A stretch of 64,000 nucleotides of DNA from Marivivens aquimaris (GTDB taxonomy: Bacteria > Pseudomonadota > Alphaproteobacteria > Rhodobacterales > Rhodobacteraceae), in the NCBI RefSeq assembly GCF_015220045.1, contig NZ_JADBGB010000001.1, positions 248,001 to 312,000 on the forward strand. The letters are read 5' to 3'. The position numbers and the translations under genes are program-made. The notes below the pieces were generated by a model. That model had not been told where the DNA came from and did no database searches. It saw only the letters and a program-made list of their open reading frames with translations. This document shows, in pieces, positions 27,849 through 36,934 of the stretch (positions are counted from its first letter, which is position 1; every line of letters starts with the position of its first letter).

Positions 27849-30044
27849 TCAGTAGAAGCTCTGCGGATCGATGTCGATCGCAAGCCGGACGTTGTTCGGG
27901 AGCTTCAGGTGCGAGGTCCACTGGGTGAGTGCCTGCTGGAGCGGCGCTGCCTTTTCTGCCTTCACCAATAGCCTGATCCGGTTGCGGCCGCGGATGCGGG
28001 CGATGGGCGCTGGGGCGGGGCCGAAAACCTGCGCGCCGATGCGGTGCAGGGGTTCGGCATTGCGGGCGAGGTGATTGCCGAGGTCGAAAATCTCGGCCAG
28101 TTCGGGGCCGGAGATGACGATACCAGCCATGCGGCCATAGGGCGGCACGCCAGCGGCGCGGCGTTCGGCTGCTTCGGCTTCCCAGAATTGCTCTTCGTCG
28201 CCGGAGAGGATCGCGCGGATGACATGGTGTTCAGGTTGGTAGGTCTGGAGGAGGGCAGTGCCTGCTTTGGCGGCGCGGCCAGCACGGCCTGCGACCTGAC
28301 GCATGAGTTGGAAGGTCCGCTCGGCGGCGCGGAGGTCGGAGCCTTGCAGGCCGAGGTCTGCGTCAATGACGCCGACGAGTGTCAGCAGTGGGAAGTTGTG
28401 GCCCTTCGCGACGAGTTGGGTGCCGATAATGATGTCGGCTTCGCCATTGGCAATCTCTTCGATCTTTTCCTTCAGCGCACGAGCAGAGCCGAAGAGGTCC
28501 GACGACAGAACGGCGACGCGGGCATCAGGAAAGAGTTCGGTCACTTCTTCGGCCATACGTTCGACACCAGGGCCGACGGGGTTCAGCTTGCCCTCGACGT
28601 GGCAGGAGGGGCAGGCGTCCGGCATCGGTTTGGTTTCGCCGCACTGGTGGCACATGAGCCGCTTGAGAAAGCGGTGTTCGACCATCCGTGCGTCGCAGTG
28701 GTCACAGGCGATCTGGTGGCCGCAGGCTCGGCAAATCGTCAGTGGAGCGTAACCGCGGCGATTGAGGAAGACGAGAGATTGCTCACCCTTTTCAATGCGC
28801 TCGGTGATCGCGGTACGCAGCGAATTGGAAATCCAGCGGCCCGAGGGAACCTGTTCGTTCCGCATGTCGATGGCGTTCATCTCGGGCATGACGGACTCGC
28901 CGAAGCGGGAGGTCAGAGTGATCCGCTTGTACTTGCCAAGGTCCGCATTGGCCCAGCTTTCGAGGCTCGGCGTGGCCGAGGCGAGGATGATCTGCGCGTC
29001 GTTGAGGCTTGCGCGAAGCACAGCCATATCGCGGGCATTATAAAGGACGCCGTCATCCTGTTTGTAGGATGTGTCGTGTTCCTCATCCACGACGATCAGG
29101 CCAAGATCGCGGTAGGGCAGGAACAGCGCAGACCGCGCGCCAACAACGAGTTGCGCATCACCTTGGCCAACCATTTTCCAGCAGCGGCGGCGTTCGGTCA
29201 TCGTCACGCCGGAGTGCCACTCGGCGGGCTTCATGCCGAAGCGGGCCTCGACGCGGGTGATGAATTCGGAGGTCAGCGCGATTTCCGGCAGCAGGACAAG
29301 TGCTTGGCGGCCTTGGCGCAGACATTCGGCCACGGCTTCAAGGTAGACCTCGGTCTTGCCCGAGCCGGTCACGCCTTTCAGGAGTGTGCAGCCATAGCGC
29401 TGAGTTCTGACGCCTTCGCGCAGTTCGGCTGCGGCAGTCGCTTGGTCTTCGCTCAGGTCTTTGCCGCCGAAATCGGGGTCGAGCGGTGGGTAGGCGGTGT
29501 CGCGGGGCGCGTCTTCTTCGCTCACCGCGCCAAGCTTCACGAGGCCCTTGACCACGGAGGTGCCGCAGCCCGCCATCTCGGCCAGTTCTTTGAGCGTGAA
29601 TGATGCGCCGCCGTAGTCGCGCAGCACGTCGATGACGCGGGAGCGGGCTTCGGTCAGCTTGTTCGGGATCGAGCCGCCCATCCTGTAGACTTTGCGCATG
29701 GACGGCGCATCACCAAGTCCGGGCGCGCGGGTGCCCAAGCGCAGCATCGCGTTCATCGGAGTGAGGGTGTAGCTGCCCACGCGGATCAGGAATTCGCGCA
29801 GCTCGTCGCGCATCGGGGCAACATCCAAAACGCGGTTGATGGGGCGACATTTGTTGATGTCGAAGTCACCGCGGCCACGTCCCCACACAACGCCGAGGAT
29901 TTTGCGGGGGCCGAGTGGCACGTCGACGAATGCACCGGTCCAGCAGCCTCCGGCGGGGGCCTTGTAGTCCAGCATCCGGTCCAACTGCGTCGTCAGAACC
30001 GAAACCAATTCGCCTTCTTCGAAGTAATCCGCCACGCTTTCCAC
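27849..30044 (-). CDS. priA: Primosomal protein N' (replication restart helicase)
   Basis: 731 residues. 3'-to-5' DEAD/H-type helicase that reloads DnaB at stalled forks. It has the N-terminal DNA-binding domain, Walker A GVTGSGKTEVYLEA, Walker B VVDEEHDTSYKQ, a two-zinc module of paired cysteines (CRACGHQIACDHCDAR, CHQCGETKPMPDACPSC) and a C-terminal helicase lobe ending in the QVAGRAGRAAKAGTALLQT motif. GTG 30044 has GGAGA just upstream; a second GTG lies three codons in. Monocistronic. Confidence 0.95.
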   Translation of the reverse strand: MESVADYFEEGELVSVLTTQLDRMLDYKAPAGGCWTGAFVDVPLGPRKILGVVWGRGRGDFDINKCRPINRVLDVAPMRDELREFLIRVGSYTLTPMNAMLRLGTRAPGLGDAPSMRKVYRMGGSIPNKLTEARSRVIDVLRDYGGASFTLKELAEMAGCGTSVVKGLVKLGAVSEEDAPRDTAYPPLDPDFGGKDLSEDQATAAAELREGVRTQRYGCTLLKGVTGSGKTEVYLEAVAECLRQGRQALVLLPEIALTSEFITRVEARFGMKPAEWHSGVTMTERRRCWKMVGQGDAQLVVGARSALFLPYRDLGLIVVDEEHDTSYKQDDGVLYNARDMAVLRASLNDAQIILASATPSLESWANADLGKYKRITLTSRFGESVMPEMNAIDMRNEQVPSGRWISNSLRTAITERIEKGEQSLVFLNRRGYAPLTICRACGHQIACDHCDARMVEHRFLKRLMCHQCGETKPMPDACPSCHVEGKLNPVGPGVERMAEEVTELFPDARVAVLSSDLFGSARALKEKIEEIANGEADIIIGTQLVAKGHNFPLLTLVGVIDADLGLQGSDLRAAERTFQLMRQVAGRAGRAAKAGTALLQTYQPEHHVIRAILSGDEEQFWEAEAAERRAAGVPPYGRMAGIVISGPELAEIFDLGNHLARNAEPLHRIGAQVFGPAPAPIARIRGRNRIRLLVKAEKAAPLQQALTQWTSHLKLPNNVRLAIDIDPQSFY

Positions 30045-30114
30045 GTTCTCCGCTCGCCTGCGACATGAGTAATCACTGACGGCGAAAAGGAAAAGGCGGA
30101 CTCGCGGGTTCGTG

Positions 30115-30588
30115 TCAGTTCACGCGTTTTTCGAGGTGACCGATCACGAAGAGGACCACCACCACAATGAACGTTGCCATCGCGGCGAGGGGGATCTGAC
30201 CCGTACCGCACGCAAGGCCGATCGCGCCCGACAGCCACAGCGACGCGCCTGTGGTGATGTTCTGCACCTTGCCGCCGGAGGTGAAGATGATGCCCGCCGC
30301 GAGGAAAGCGACGCCCGAGGTCACGGCCTCGATCAGGCGGAGCGGGTCAAGCTGGACGTTGGCGTTGGAAAAGCTCATCGTCGCGAGCTCTTGCGACACG
30401 AGGATGAAAAGGCAGGCTGCCAGCGCCACCAGCATGTTCGTGCGCAATCCCGCAGGTTTGCCTTTGCGTTCACGCTCAAGGCCGATGATTGAACCCAAGG
30501 TGAGAGCGGCGATAAGCCTGACGGCGGCGATCTGGGCGGGGACTTCGGGGAAGGTATTGCTGAGTTCGTCGATGATGGCCTGAAACAT
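30115..30588 (-). CDS. MgtC/SapB family membrane protein
   Basis: 157 residues with about four membrane helices. The family signature RLIAALTLGSIIGLERERKGKPAGLRTNMLVALAACLFIL fills residues 24-63. This is the short form without the C-terminal soluble domain of Salmonella MgtC. Related proteins help growth in low magnesium or modulate ATP synthase. No MgtA-type pump is nearby. A spacer of about 185 bp separates it from the divergent DUF484 gene. Confidence 0.88.
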   Translation of the reverse strand: MFQAIIDELSNTFPEVPAQIAAVRLIAALTLGSIIGLERERKGKPAGLRTNMLVALAACLFILVSQELATMSFSNANVQLDPLRLIEAVTSGVAFLAAGIIFTSGGKVQNITTGASLWLSGAIGLACGTGQIPLAAMATFIVVVVLFVIGHLEKRVN

Positions 30589-30773
30589 GTCCGTCCCGCT
30601 GTTTTGTTCGTGATTTCAACGTGAACGAGAGGGTCAGAGTTCCGTGTCATCTGCGTTGCACTATTGCAGCGCGGGGTTTGCGCTCGGACCTTGCCCTTGC
30701 GCCAATTGGTGGAATTAACCATACATAAAGTAGTGGTTGTGTAATATCGGGTATGAATATGGAAGAGGCTCAG

Positions 30774-31481
30774 ATGAGCGGCAGGCCGCAAATCGACTCT
30801 CGTACGCGCGAAATGATCCTGTCGGATCCCGGCGTTGTGCTGGATGACAAGGATCTCATGCAGGCGCTGGTTGCCGGCAACGAGCGTGCGATGGGGAACA
30901 ACATCGTGGATCTGCGCGGCATCGCTATGTCGCGTCTTGAGACACGTCTGGACCGCCTCGAAGAAACCCACCGCAATGTCATTGCTGCGGCTTACGACAA
31001 TCTTGCAGGCACCAACCAGATCCACCGCGCGACGTTACGCGTGCTGGAAGTGAATACTTTCGAAGAATTTATTGCTGAACTCAGCGGTGAAATCCCCGAA
31101 ATTCTGCGACTTTGCGCTATGCGCCTTGTGCTTGAAAGTGGTGCGGAGGAAAGCGATCCAGCAGTGCAGCGCCTCGACAGTACGCTGCGTATCGTTCCCG
31201 CCGGTTTCGTCGATGACTATCTGACCCGCGGTCGCCAGTCCCCGATCCGCTATGTCACGCTCCGTCAGGTCGTGCCGCAGGCGGAAGGCATCTATGGCGA
31301 CAAGGCTGCGGACATCCGTTCGGAGGCGTGTCTGCGCCTTGATCTGGGGCAGGGGCGTTTGCCCGCGATGCTTGCAATGGGCGCAGAAGATCCTCACCAG
31401 TTCACCCCGCAGCAAGGCACCGATCTGCTTGCCTTCTTCGGCGGTGTTTTCGAACGCGCCATGCGGCGCTGGCTGGATTGA
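30774..31481 (+). CDS. DUF484 (GAF-like) protein
   Basis: 235 residues from ATG 30774, with AGAGG five bases before it; ATG 30753 has none. The family pattern is an N-terminal coiled segment (DLRGIAMSRLETRLDRLEETHRNVIAAAYDNL) then a GAF-like domain. The E. coli homologue YigA also lies just before xerC, and here the stop overlaps the start of xerC by four bases (TTGA). Role unknown; the constant neighbourhood hints at a link with dimer resolution. Confidence 0.87.
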   Translation: MSGRPQIDSRTREMILSDPGVVLDDKDLMQALVAGNERAMGNNIVDLRGIAMSRLETRLDRLEETHRNVIAAAYDNLAGTNQIHRATLRVLEVNTFEEFIAELSGEIPEILRLCAMRLVLESGAEESDPAVQRLDSTLRIVPAGFVDDYLTRGRQSPIRYVTLRQVVPQAEGIYGDKAADIRSEACLRLDLGQGRLPAMLAMGAEDPHQFTPQQGTDLLAFFGGVFERAMRRWLD

Positions 31482-32410
31482 TCTCCCCCGCGCTGACAGA
31501 CGCTTTGGGCCGCTGGCTCGACCACACCAGAGCAATTGACGGCGCGGCGGACAACACTGTCAAAGCCTACCAGACAGATGTTCTGGCTTTTCTGGCATTC
31601 ATTTCTGAACATCATGGCGGGGCAGAGGGGCTTGGACCTCTCTCGAAATTGACAATTTCCGATATGCGAGCGTGGATGGCACATGAGCGGTCCCGCGGCG
31701 TCGCGGCCCGTTCGCTCGCACGGATGCTTTCGGCGGTGAAGTCATTTTACAAATGGCTGGCGGCCCGCGAAGGGTTCGATGCGAGCGCCGTACTCATGGC
31801 CCGTGCACCGAAATTCCAGAAAAAGCTCCCGAGGCCGCTGGCCGAGGACGCGGCGGCGAAGTTGCTTGATACGGTCGAGCTCCAGCACGAAACGCCGTGG
31901 GTCTCGGCCCGCGATGTGGCGGTAATCACGCTGCTCTACGGCTGCGGTTTGCGGATATCGGAAGCGCTGGGTCTCGCCGGTGATGACGCGCCGTTGCCCG
32001 AAGTTTTGCGGATCATCGGTAAGGGCGGGAAAGAGCGGATCGTGCCGGTGATCGACAGGGCGCGGGATGCTGTCAAACTGTATACCGACCTTTGCCCTTA
32101 CGAACTGGAGGCGGGCAAGCCGCTGTTTCGCGGTGTTCGTGGCGGCGCGCTACAACCTGCAATCGTGCAGAAGGTCATGGCCCAGACCCGCATGCAGCTT
32201 GGTCTGCCCGCAACGGCCACACCGCACGCGCTGCGCCATTCCTTCGCCACGCATCTGCTGAATGCCGGAGGAGACCTTCGCGCCATTCAGGAACTGCTGG
32301 GCCACGCCTCGCTCAATACGACGCAGGTTTATACAGCCGTCGATACCGCGCGCCTGATGGAAGTATACCAACGCGCGCATCCTCGCGCGAACGAGAGCCA
32401 GAATAATTGA
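31478..32410 (+). CDS. xerC: Tyrosine recombinase XerC
   Basis: 310 residues from TTG 31478. With XerD it resolves chromosome dimers at dif. Catalytic residues are all visible: Arg in YGCGLRISEALGL, Lys in IGKGGKERIVPV, HxxR in PHALRHSFATHLL, His in LLGHASLNTTQVYT and the nucleophile Tyr in the same block. The N-terminal SAM-like core-binding domain (AYQTDVLAFLAFI ... SFYKWLA) is complete. No phage or integrative element surrounds it, so it is the housekeeping enzyme. Confidence 0.94.
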   Translation: MISPALTDALGRWLDHTRAIDGAADNTVKAYQTDVLAFLAFISEHHGGAEGLGPLSKLTISDMRAWMAHERSRGVAARSLARMLSAVKSFYKWLAAREGFDASAVLMARAPKFQKKLPRPLAEDAAAKLLDTVELQHETPWVSARDVAVITLLYGCGLRISEALGLAGDDAPLPEVLRIIGKGGKERIVPVIDRARDAVKLYTDLCPYELEAGKPLFRGVRGGALQPAIVQKVMAQTRMQLGLPATATPHALRHSFATHLLNAGGDLRAIQELLGHASLNTTQVYTAVDTARLMEVYQRAHPRANESQNN

Positions 32411-32449
32411 AACCTTGTGTCGTTAGACCGTTTCGTCCATGAGGGCCGG

Positions 32450-33148
32450 ATGACACTGACACACAAAGCTCTTGGCGTTCACCTTCTGACCGCAACCGGA
32501 TCGGTTTTCGCAATGCTGTCGATGCTGGCGGCGGTGGAAAACCAATGGAGCCTGATGTTCCTCTGGCTCGTCGTGGCGTTCTTCGTGGACGGGATCGATG
32601 GTCCGCTCGCCCGCAAGTACGACGTGAAAAAGAACGCGCCGATCTACGACGGCGTGCTGCTCGATCTCATCATCGACTACCTGACTTATGTGTTTGTGCC
32701 GGCCTACGCACTGTTCAAACATCCCGAGCTTCTGCCGGGTTGGGCGGGCTGGTTCGCCATCCTCGTCATCACCTTCACTTCGGCCCTTTATTTCGCGGAT
32801 ACGCGAATGAAAACAAAGGACTATTCGTTCAGCGGCTTCCCTGGCTGCTGGAACATGTTTGTCCTCGTCGTATTCGCGGTGAAGCCCGATTACTGGGTGA
32901 TCCTCGCGCTCGTCGCACTGCTGTCGGTGTCGATGTTCCTGCCGATCAAGTTCGTTCACCCGACCCGCACGGCGCGCTGGCGCAAGGTCACGCTGCCGAT
33001 GGCGATCCTTTGGACGGCGTTTGCAGGCTGGGCCGCTTGGGTGGACTTTCACCCGCAGAGCTGGGCGCACTACGGGCTGGTTGTGACGTCGATCTACCTA
33101 GTCGCGGCTGGCGCTTTTCAGCAGATCATCTACGGCAAAGAAGGTTAA
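32450..33148 (+). CDS. pcs: Phosphatidylcholine synthase
   Basis: Condenses choline with CDP-diacylglycerol to make phosphatidylcholine in the inner membrane. 232 residues with about eight membrane segments. The CDP-alcohol motif reads DGIDGPLARKYDVKKNAPIYDGVLLDLIIDYLTY, the Pcs form of the DG-AR-G-D-D pattern. I chose ATG 32450 (GAGGG upstream) over GTG 32417. 39 bases after xerC; convergent with the acetyltransferase gene, with stop codons overlapping in TTAA. Confidence 0.93.
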   Translation: MTLTHKALGVHLLTATGSVFAMLSMLAAVENQWSLMFLWLVVAFFVDGIDGPLARKYDVKKNAPIYDGVLLDLIIDYLTYVFVPAYALFKHPELLPGWAGWFAILVITFTSALYFADTRMKTKDYSFSGFPGCWNMFVLVVFAVKPDYWVILALVALLSVSMFLPIKFVHPTRTARWRKVTLPMAILWTAFAGWAAWVDFHPQSWAHYGLVVTSIYLVAAGAFQQIIYGKEG

Positions 33149-33564
33149 AGCTTCTTTCGCATGAGGCGATGCGGGATGCCCGCGTCGTCGAATTCCGGCC
33201 CTTCGGCCTTGAACCCCAGCTTTTCGTAGAACGGAATCGCGTAGACCTGTGCGTCGAGGCGCGCTTCGCTTTTGCCCAGTTCCATGGCGCGGTCGAGCAT
33301 CGCTTGTACCAACGCACGGCCTAGGCCGGTGCCGCGTGCATCCTTCGACACTGCGATGCGTTGTAGCTTGGCATATCCTTTGTCCATCAGCCGCGCAGTG
33401 CCCATCGGCTGCCCGTCGATCCGCGCAATAAAGTGGACGCACTCGTCCTCATGCTCGTCGATCTCCAGATCGAGCGGGACGTTCTGTTCATCGACAAAAA
33501 CCTGCGTGCGGATGTCATAGCAGAGCTGGCGTTCGTCGGCGGTGGCGATGCGGATATCGGTCAT
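33145..33564 (-). CDS. GNAT family N-acetyltransferase
   Basis: 139 residues from ATG 33564 (MTDIRIATADERQLCYDIRTQVFVDEQ), AAGGA eight bases before. The acetyl-CoA motif is LQRIAVSKDARGTGLGRALVQAM, then AQVYAIPFYEKLGFKAEGPEFDDAGIPHRLM, the YjcF/ElaA-like pattern. Substrate unknown. A longer frame to 33612 has no support. Confidence 0.87.
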   Translation of the reverse strand: MTDIRIATADERQLCYDIRTQVFVDEQNVPLDLEIDEHEDECVHFIARIDGQPMGTARLMDKGYAKLQRIAVSKDARGTGLGRALVQAMLDRAMELGKSEARLDAQVYAIPFYEKLGFKAEGPEFDDAGIPHRLMRKKL

Positions 33565-33633
33565 AACGGAGGTCCTTCTTAACTTGCCCAGACCCTGATC
33601 CTGCGCGCCCACGATGACAAGGTGCCCGAATGC

Positions 33634-33668
33634 AAAAAGGCCCCTGCGCTATAGCAGGGGCCTTTCTT
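33634..33668 (-). terminator. Intrinsic terminator of ileS
   Basis: GGCCCCTGC / GCAGGGGCC with a six-base loop, flanked by A and T runs, 20 bases past the ileS stop. On the minus strand it ends in a T run. Confidence 0.88.
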
Positions 33669-33687
33669 TGGGTTGTGCCGCGGGCAG

Positions 33688-36591
33688 TTAGCCCAGAGCG
33701 GCGTCACAGCGGGCGCAGACGCCCTCGTGCTTGTGCGTGCCGACGTCGGGCAGGATCTTCCAGCAGCGCTGGCACTTCTCGCCTTCGGCCTTTTCGAACA
33801 CGACGGCCACGCCTTCGACTTCGCCCATACGGTAGGCTTCGGCCGGAGCGGCGTCGTTGGTCAGCTCGATGCCCGAAGTGATGCACAGATCGTCGAAGGT
33901 GACGGTCTTGAGCGCGGCGAGTGTGTCTGCATCGTCAACGTGAACGACCGGCGCGGCCTCAAGCGAGGCGCCGATGACCTTGTCGCGGCGCTGTACTTCG
34001 AGTGCGGCGGTCACGACACGGCGGACCTTGCGGATCGCGGCCCACTTGGCGGCCAGTTCGGGATCGAGCCATTCCGAAGGGGTCTCGAAGAAGTCCACGA
34101 GGTGAACCGAAGCGCCTTCTTCCTTGTGGCGCTCGAGCCAGACCTCTTCCATGGTGAAGGCGAGGATCGGGGCGAGCCACGTCGTCAGGCGCTTGAACAG
34201 GATGTCCAGAACGGTGCGCGAGGCACGACGCTGGAGCGTATCGCCATCGCAGTACAGGGCATCCTTGCGGATGTCGAAGTAGAACGCGGACAGATCGACA
34301 GTCGCGAAGTTGAACAGCGCTTGGAACACGCCTTGGAAGTCGTAGGCGTTGTAGCCTTCGCGTACGACCTTATCGAGCTCGGCCAAACGGTGCAGGACCC
34401 AACGTTCCAGTTCCGGCATGTCAGCAGGCTCGACGCGGTCGGCTTCGGTGAAGTCGTTCAGCGAACCGAGCATGAAGCGCATGGTGTTGCGCAGACGGCG
34501 GTAGCTGTCGGCAACGCCCTTGATGATCTTATCACCGATGCGCTGGTCGGCAGTATAGTCGGTCTGGGCGACCCACAGACGCAGGATGTCGGCACCGAAT
34601 TGGTCGATGACTTCTTGCGGAACGATGGTGTTGCCGAGCGACTTGGACATCTTCATGCCCTTTTCGTCGAGCGTGAAGCCGTGGGTCAGTACGCCCTTAT
34701 ACGGCGCACGGCCCTTGGTGCCGCAAGCCTGAAGCATCGACGAGTGGAACCAACCGCGATGCTGGTCGGTGCCTTCGAGGTAAAGATCGGCGATGCCGTC
34801 AGCGGCACCATCGGGACGGTCGCGCAGAACGAAGGAGTGGGTCGAGCCGGAGTCGAACCACACGTCCAGAACGTCGAACACCTGATTGTAATCGTCGGGG
34901 TTCGCGTCGCTGCCAAAGACCTTTTCCTTGAAGCCTTCTGTATACCAGACGTCAGCGCCTTCGGCTTCGAACGCTTCGCAGATGCGGGCGTTGATGGCTT
35001 CGTTGCGCAGCAGAAAGTCCGGATCGGTCGGCAGGGTGTCTTTCTTGACGAAGCAGGTGAGCGGGACGCCCCACGCACGCTGGCGCGAGAGAACCCAGTC
35101 AGGGCGTGCTTCGATCATAGAATAGATACGGTTGCGGCCGGTCTGCGGCGTCCACTTGACCAGTTGGTCGATAGAGGTCAGCGCGCGTTCGCGGATGGTC
35201 TTGCCGTAGGTGTCCTGACCGTCGCCGACTTCCTTGTCGATGGCGGCAAACCACTGCGGGGTGTTGCGATAGATGACCGGAGCCTTCGAACGCCACGAGT
35301 GCGGGTACGAGTGCTTGAGCTTCGCCTTGCCGAACAGCGCCTTGGTGTAGGCCATCTGCTTGATGTTGGCGACGTTTGCCGGACCTTCCTTGCCATCGGG
35401 CAGGATGATGTGCATTCCGGCGAAGATCGGCAGATCCTTGCGGTAGCTCGAATCCTCGGTGACGTTGTAGGTCATCGGCAGGCCGAACTTCAGGCCAAGC
35501 TGGTAGTCGTCGTCACCGTGCGACGGCGCGGTGTGGACAAAGCCCGTACCCGCTTCTTCGGTGACGTGATCGCCCGGCAGCATCGGAACGTCGTAGTCCC
35601 ATTCGCCATTGGCTTCTTCTGCGCCACGGTAGGGGTGCGCGAGGACCATGCCTTCGAGGGCTTCGGCAGTCACATCGGCAACCTTTTCGAACGCAGTGAC
35701 GCGAACGCCCTGCATCACGCTTTCGGCCAGCGAGTTGGCGAGCAGAACGACTTCACCAACGGTCGCTGCTGAGTGCTCGTGCACTTCGGTCACTTTGTAG
35801 AGGCCGTATTCGATGGTCGGACCGAACGCGACGGCGCGGTTCTGCGGGATGGTCCACGGGGTGGTGGTCCAGATTACGACACTGAAGTCTTCGCCCGATA
35901 CCTTCTCGCCGCCCGAAACCGGCTTGAAGCGCACCCAGACCTGATGGCTGGTGTGGTCGTGGTATTCGACCTCGGCTTCGGCCAGAGCGGTTTTCTCGAC
36001 AGGCGACCACATGACCGGCTTCGAGCCCTGATAGAGCGTGCCGTTCATGAGGAACTTCATGAATTCTTCAGCGATCACGCGCTCGGCGTGGAAATCCATC
36101 GTGAGGTACGGCTGCGGCCAGTTGCCGGTGATGCCGATACGCTTGAACTCTTCGCGCTGGATGTCGACCCAGCCCTCGGCGAACTTGCGGCATTCCTGAC
36201 GGAAGTCGACGACGTTCACTTCGTCCTTGTTCTTTCCCTCGGCGCGGTACTTTTCTTCGATCTTCCATTCGATCGGAAGGCCGTGGCAGTCCCAACCCGG
36301 AACGTAGCGCGCGTCTTTGCCCATCATCTGCTGCGAGCGGACGATGAAGTCCTTGAGAACCTTGTTCAGCGCGTGCCCGATGTGTAGGTGGCCGTTCGCA
36401 TACGGAGGGCCATCGTGCAGGATAAACGGCGTGCGGCCTTCTTTTTCACGCAGGCGATCGTAGATGCCGATCTCGGCCCAGCGGGCCAGCCATTCGGGTT
36501 CGCGCTGCGGGAGACCTGCGCGCATCGGGAAATCGGTTTCCGGCAGGTTCAGGGTGTCTTTGTAGTCGACTGCTGTGGTGTCAGCACACAT
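33688..36591 (-). CDS. ileS: Isoleucyl-tRNA synthetase
   Basis: 967 residues. Class I synthetase that charges tRNA-Ile and edits valine. The ATP-binding HIGH motif is [14 protein letters not shown] (about residues 59-72) and KMSKS is [10 protein letters not shown] (about 645). The editing domain lies between them, and the C-terminal zinc module is [11 protein letters not shown] ... CARCD. Start ATG 36591 has CCAAGGATCC upstream. The roughly 138-base leader in front contains an Ile-rich mini-ORF and a hairpin, described separately, so regulation by isoleucine charging is likely. Confidence 0.96.
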   Translation of the reverse strand: MCADTTAVDYKDTLNLPETDFPMRAGLPQREPEWLARWAEIGIYDRLREKEGRTPFILHDGPPYANGHLHIGHALNKVLKDFIVRSQQMMGKDARYVPGWDCHGLPIEWKIEEKYRAEGKNKDEVNVVDFRQECRKFAEGWVDIQREEFKRIGITGNWPQPYLTMDFHAERVIAEEFMKFLMNGTLYQGSKPVMWSPVEKTALAEAEVEYHDHTSHQVWVRFKPVSGGEKVSGEDFSVVIWTTTPWTIPQNRAVAFGPTIEYGLYKVTEVHEHSAATVGEVVLLANSLAESVMQGVRVTAFEKVADVTAEALEGMVLAHPYRGAEEANGEWDYDVPMLPGDHVTEEAGTGFVHTAPSHGDDDYQLGLKFGLPMTYNVTEDSSYRKDLPIFAGMHIILPDGKEGPANVANIKQMAYTKALFGKAKLKHSYPHSWRSKAPVIYRNTPQWFAAIDKEVGDGQDTYGKTIRERALTSIDQLVKWTPQTGRNRIYSMIEARPDWVLSRQRAWGVPLTCFVKKDTLPTDPDFLLRNEAINARICEAFEAEGADVWYTEGFKEKVFGSDANPDDYNQVFDVLDVWFDSGSTHSFVLRDRPDGAADGIADLYLEGTDQHRGWFHSSMLQACGTKGRAPYKGVLTHGFTLDEKGMKMSKSLGNTIVPQEVIDQFGADILRLWVAQTDYTADQRIGDKIIKGVADSYRRLRNTMRFMLGSLNDFTEADRVEPADMPELERWVLHRLAELDKVVREGYNAYDFQGVFQALFNFATVDLSAFYFDIRKDALYCDGDTLQRRASRTVLDILFKRLTTWLAPILAFTMEEVWLERHKEEGASVHLVDFFETPSEWLDPELAAKWAAIRKVRRVVTAALEVQRRDKVIGASLEAAPVVHVDDADTLAALKTVTFDDLCITSGIELTNDAAPAEAYRMGEVEGVAVVFEKAEGEKCQRCWKILPDVGTHKHEGVCARCDAALG

Positions 36592-36663
36592 GTCAGGGGG
36601 ATCCTTGGATAGGCTGTGTCACTTCAAATACGGTGGGGCGGCGCGGTAGGCATACGCCATTGG

Positions 36664-36691
36664 CCCGGCGGCTCAATCTCAGAGCGCCGGG
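36664..36691 (-). promoter_or_regulatory. Hairpin in the ileS leader, overlapping the leader-peptide stop
   Basis: CCCGGCGGCTC and GAGCGCCGGG pair over 10 bp with one bulged G around loop AATCTCA. On the minus strand the ascending arm lies in the last codons of the Ile-rich mini-ORF and its TGA is at the loop edge. A ribosome stalled on the Ile codons or released at the stop would change this fold. It has no T run, so it is not a simple terminator. Confidence 0.6.
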
Positions 36692-36729
36692 TTAATAATT
36701 CGAATAATGAAGTGCGCCACGTAGAACAT
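36679..36729 (-). CDS. Putative isoleucine-rich leader peptide of ileS (16 residues)
   Basis: ATG 36729 opens MFYVAHFIIRIINPAL with TGA at 36681-36679. Four of 16 codons are Ile (ATT ATT CGA ATT ATT), in the leader of the isoleucyl-tRNA synthetase gene. The nearest promoter places transcription start at about 36730-36729, so the peptide would be leaderless, beginning with 5'-AUG. The layout (regulatory codons, then stop inside a hairpin) is that of a ribosome-mediated attenuator. Not tested; a chance ORF is possible but would not be expected to be Ile-rich here of all places. Confidence 0.6.
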   Translation of the reverse strand: MFYVAHFIIRIINPAL

Positions 36730-36736
36730 GCCCGCG

Positions 36737-36765
36737 TATATAGGCGGCAATAAACCAAGGGTAAA
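36737..36765 (-). promoter_or_regulatory. Promoter of ileS
   Basis: On the minus strand TTTACC (36765-36760), a 17-base spacer, then TATATA (36742-36737). Seven bases later comes the A of the leader-peptide ATG (36729). Four of six matches to consensus in each box and ideal spacing. Confidence 0.6.
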
Positions 36766-36934
36766 CCCGCATCAGAGGGCAACTTTCAAAAAGCCGTCGG
36801 GGTATCTTGGAGCGTGCCGAACGGCGCGCGATACCTGCTTGGGTCACACTTTGCGCAAATGAGCAGATATGAGGCGCACTGCGAGCCCGCGCAAAATTCT
36901 AGGCAGAACGCCGGAAAAGGCTTATCCGCGAGGC

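Noticed and set aside
31478..32410. Tyrosine recombinase as a sign of an integrated element
   Set aside because: It is housekeeping XerC in its usual DUF484 context; no attachment repeats, phage genes or composition change flank it.
36592..36730. T-box riboswitch in the ileS leader
   Set aside because: The leader is too short and lacks the T-box sequence and specifier loop; T-boxes are essentially absent from proteobacteria.
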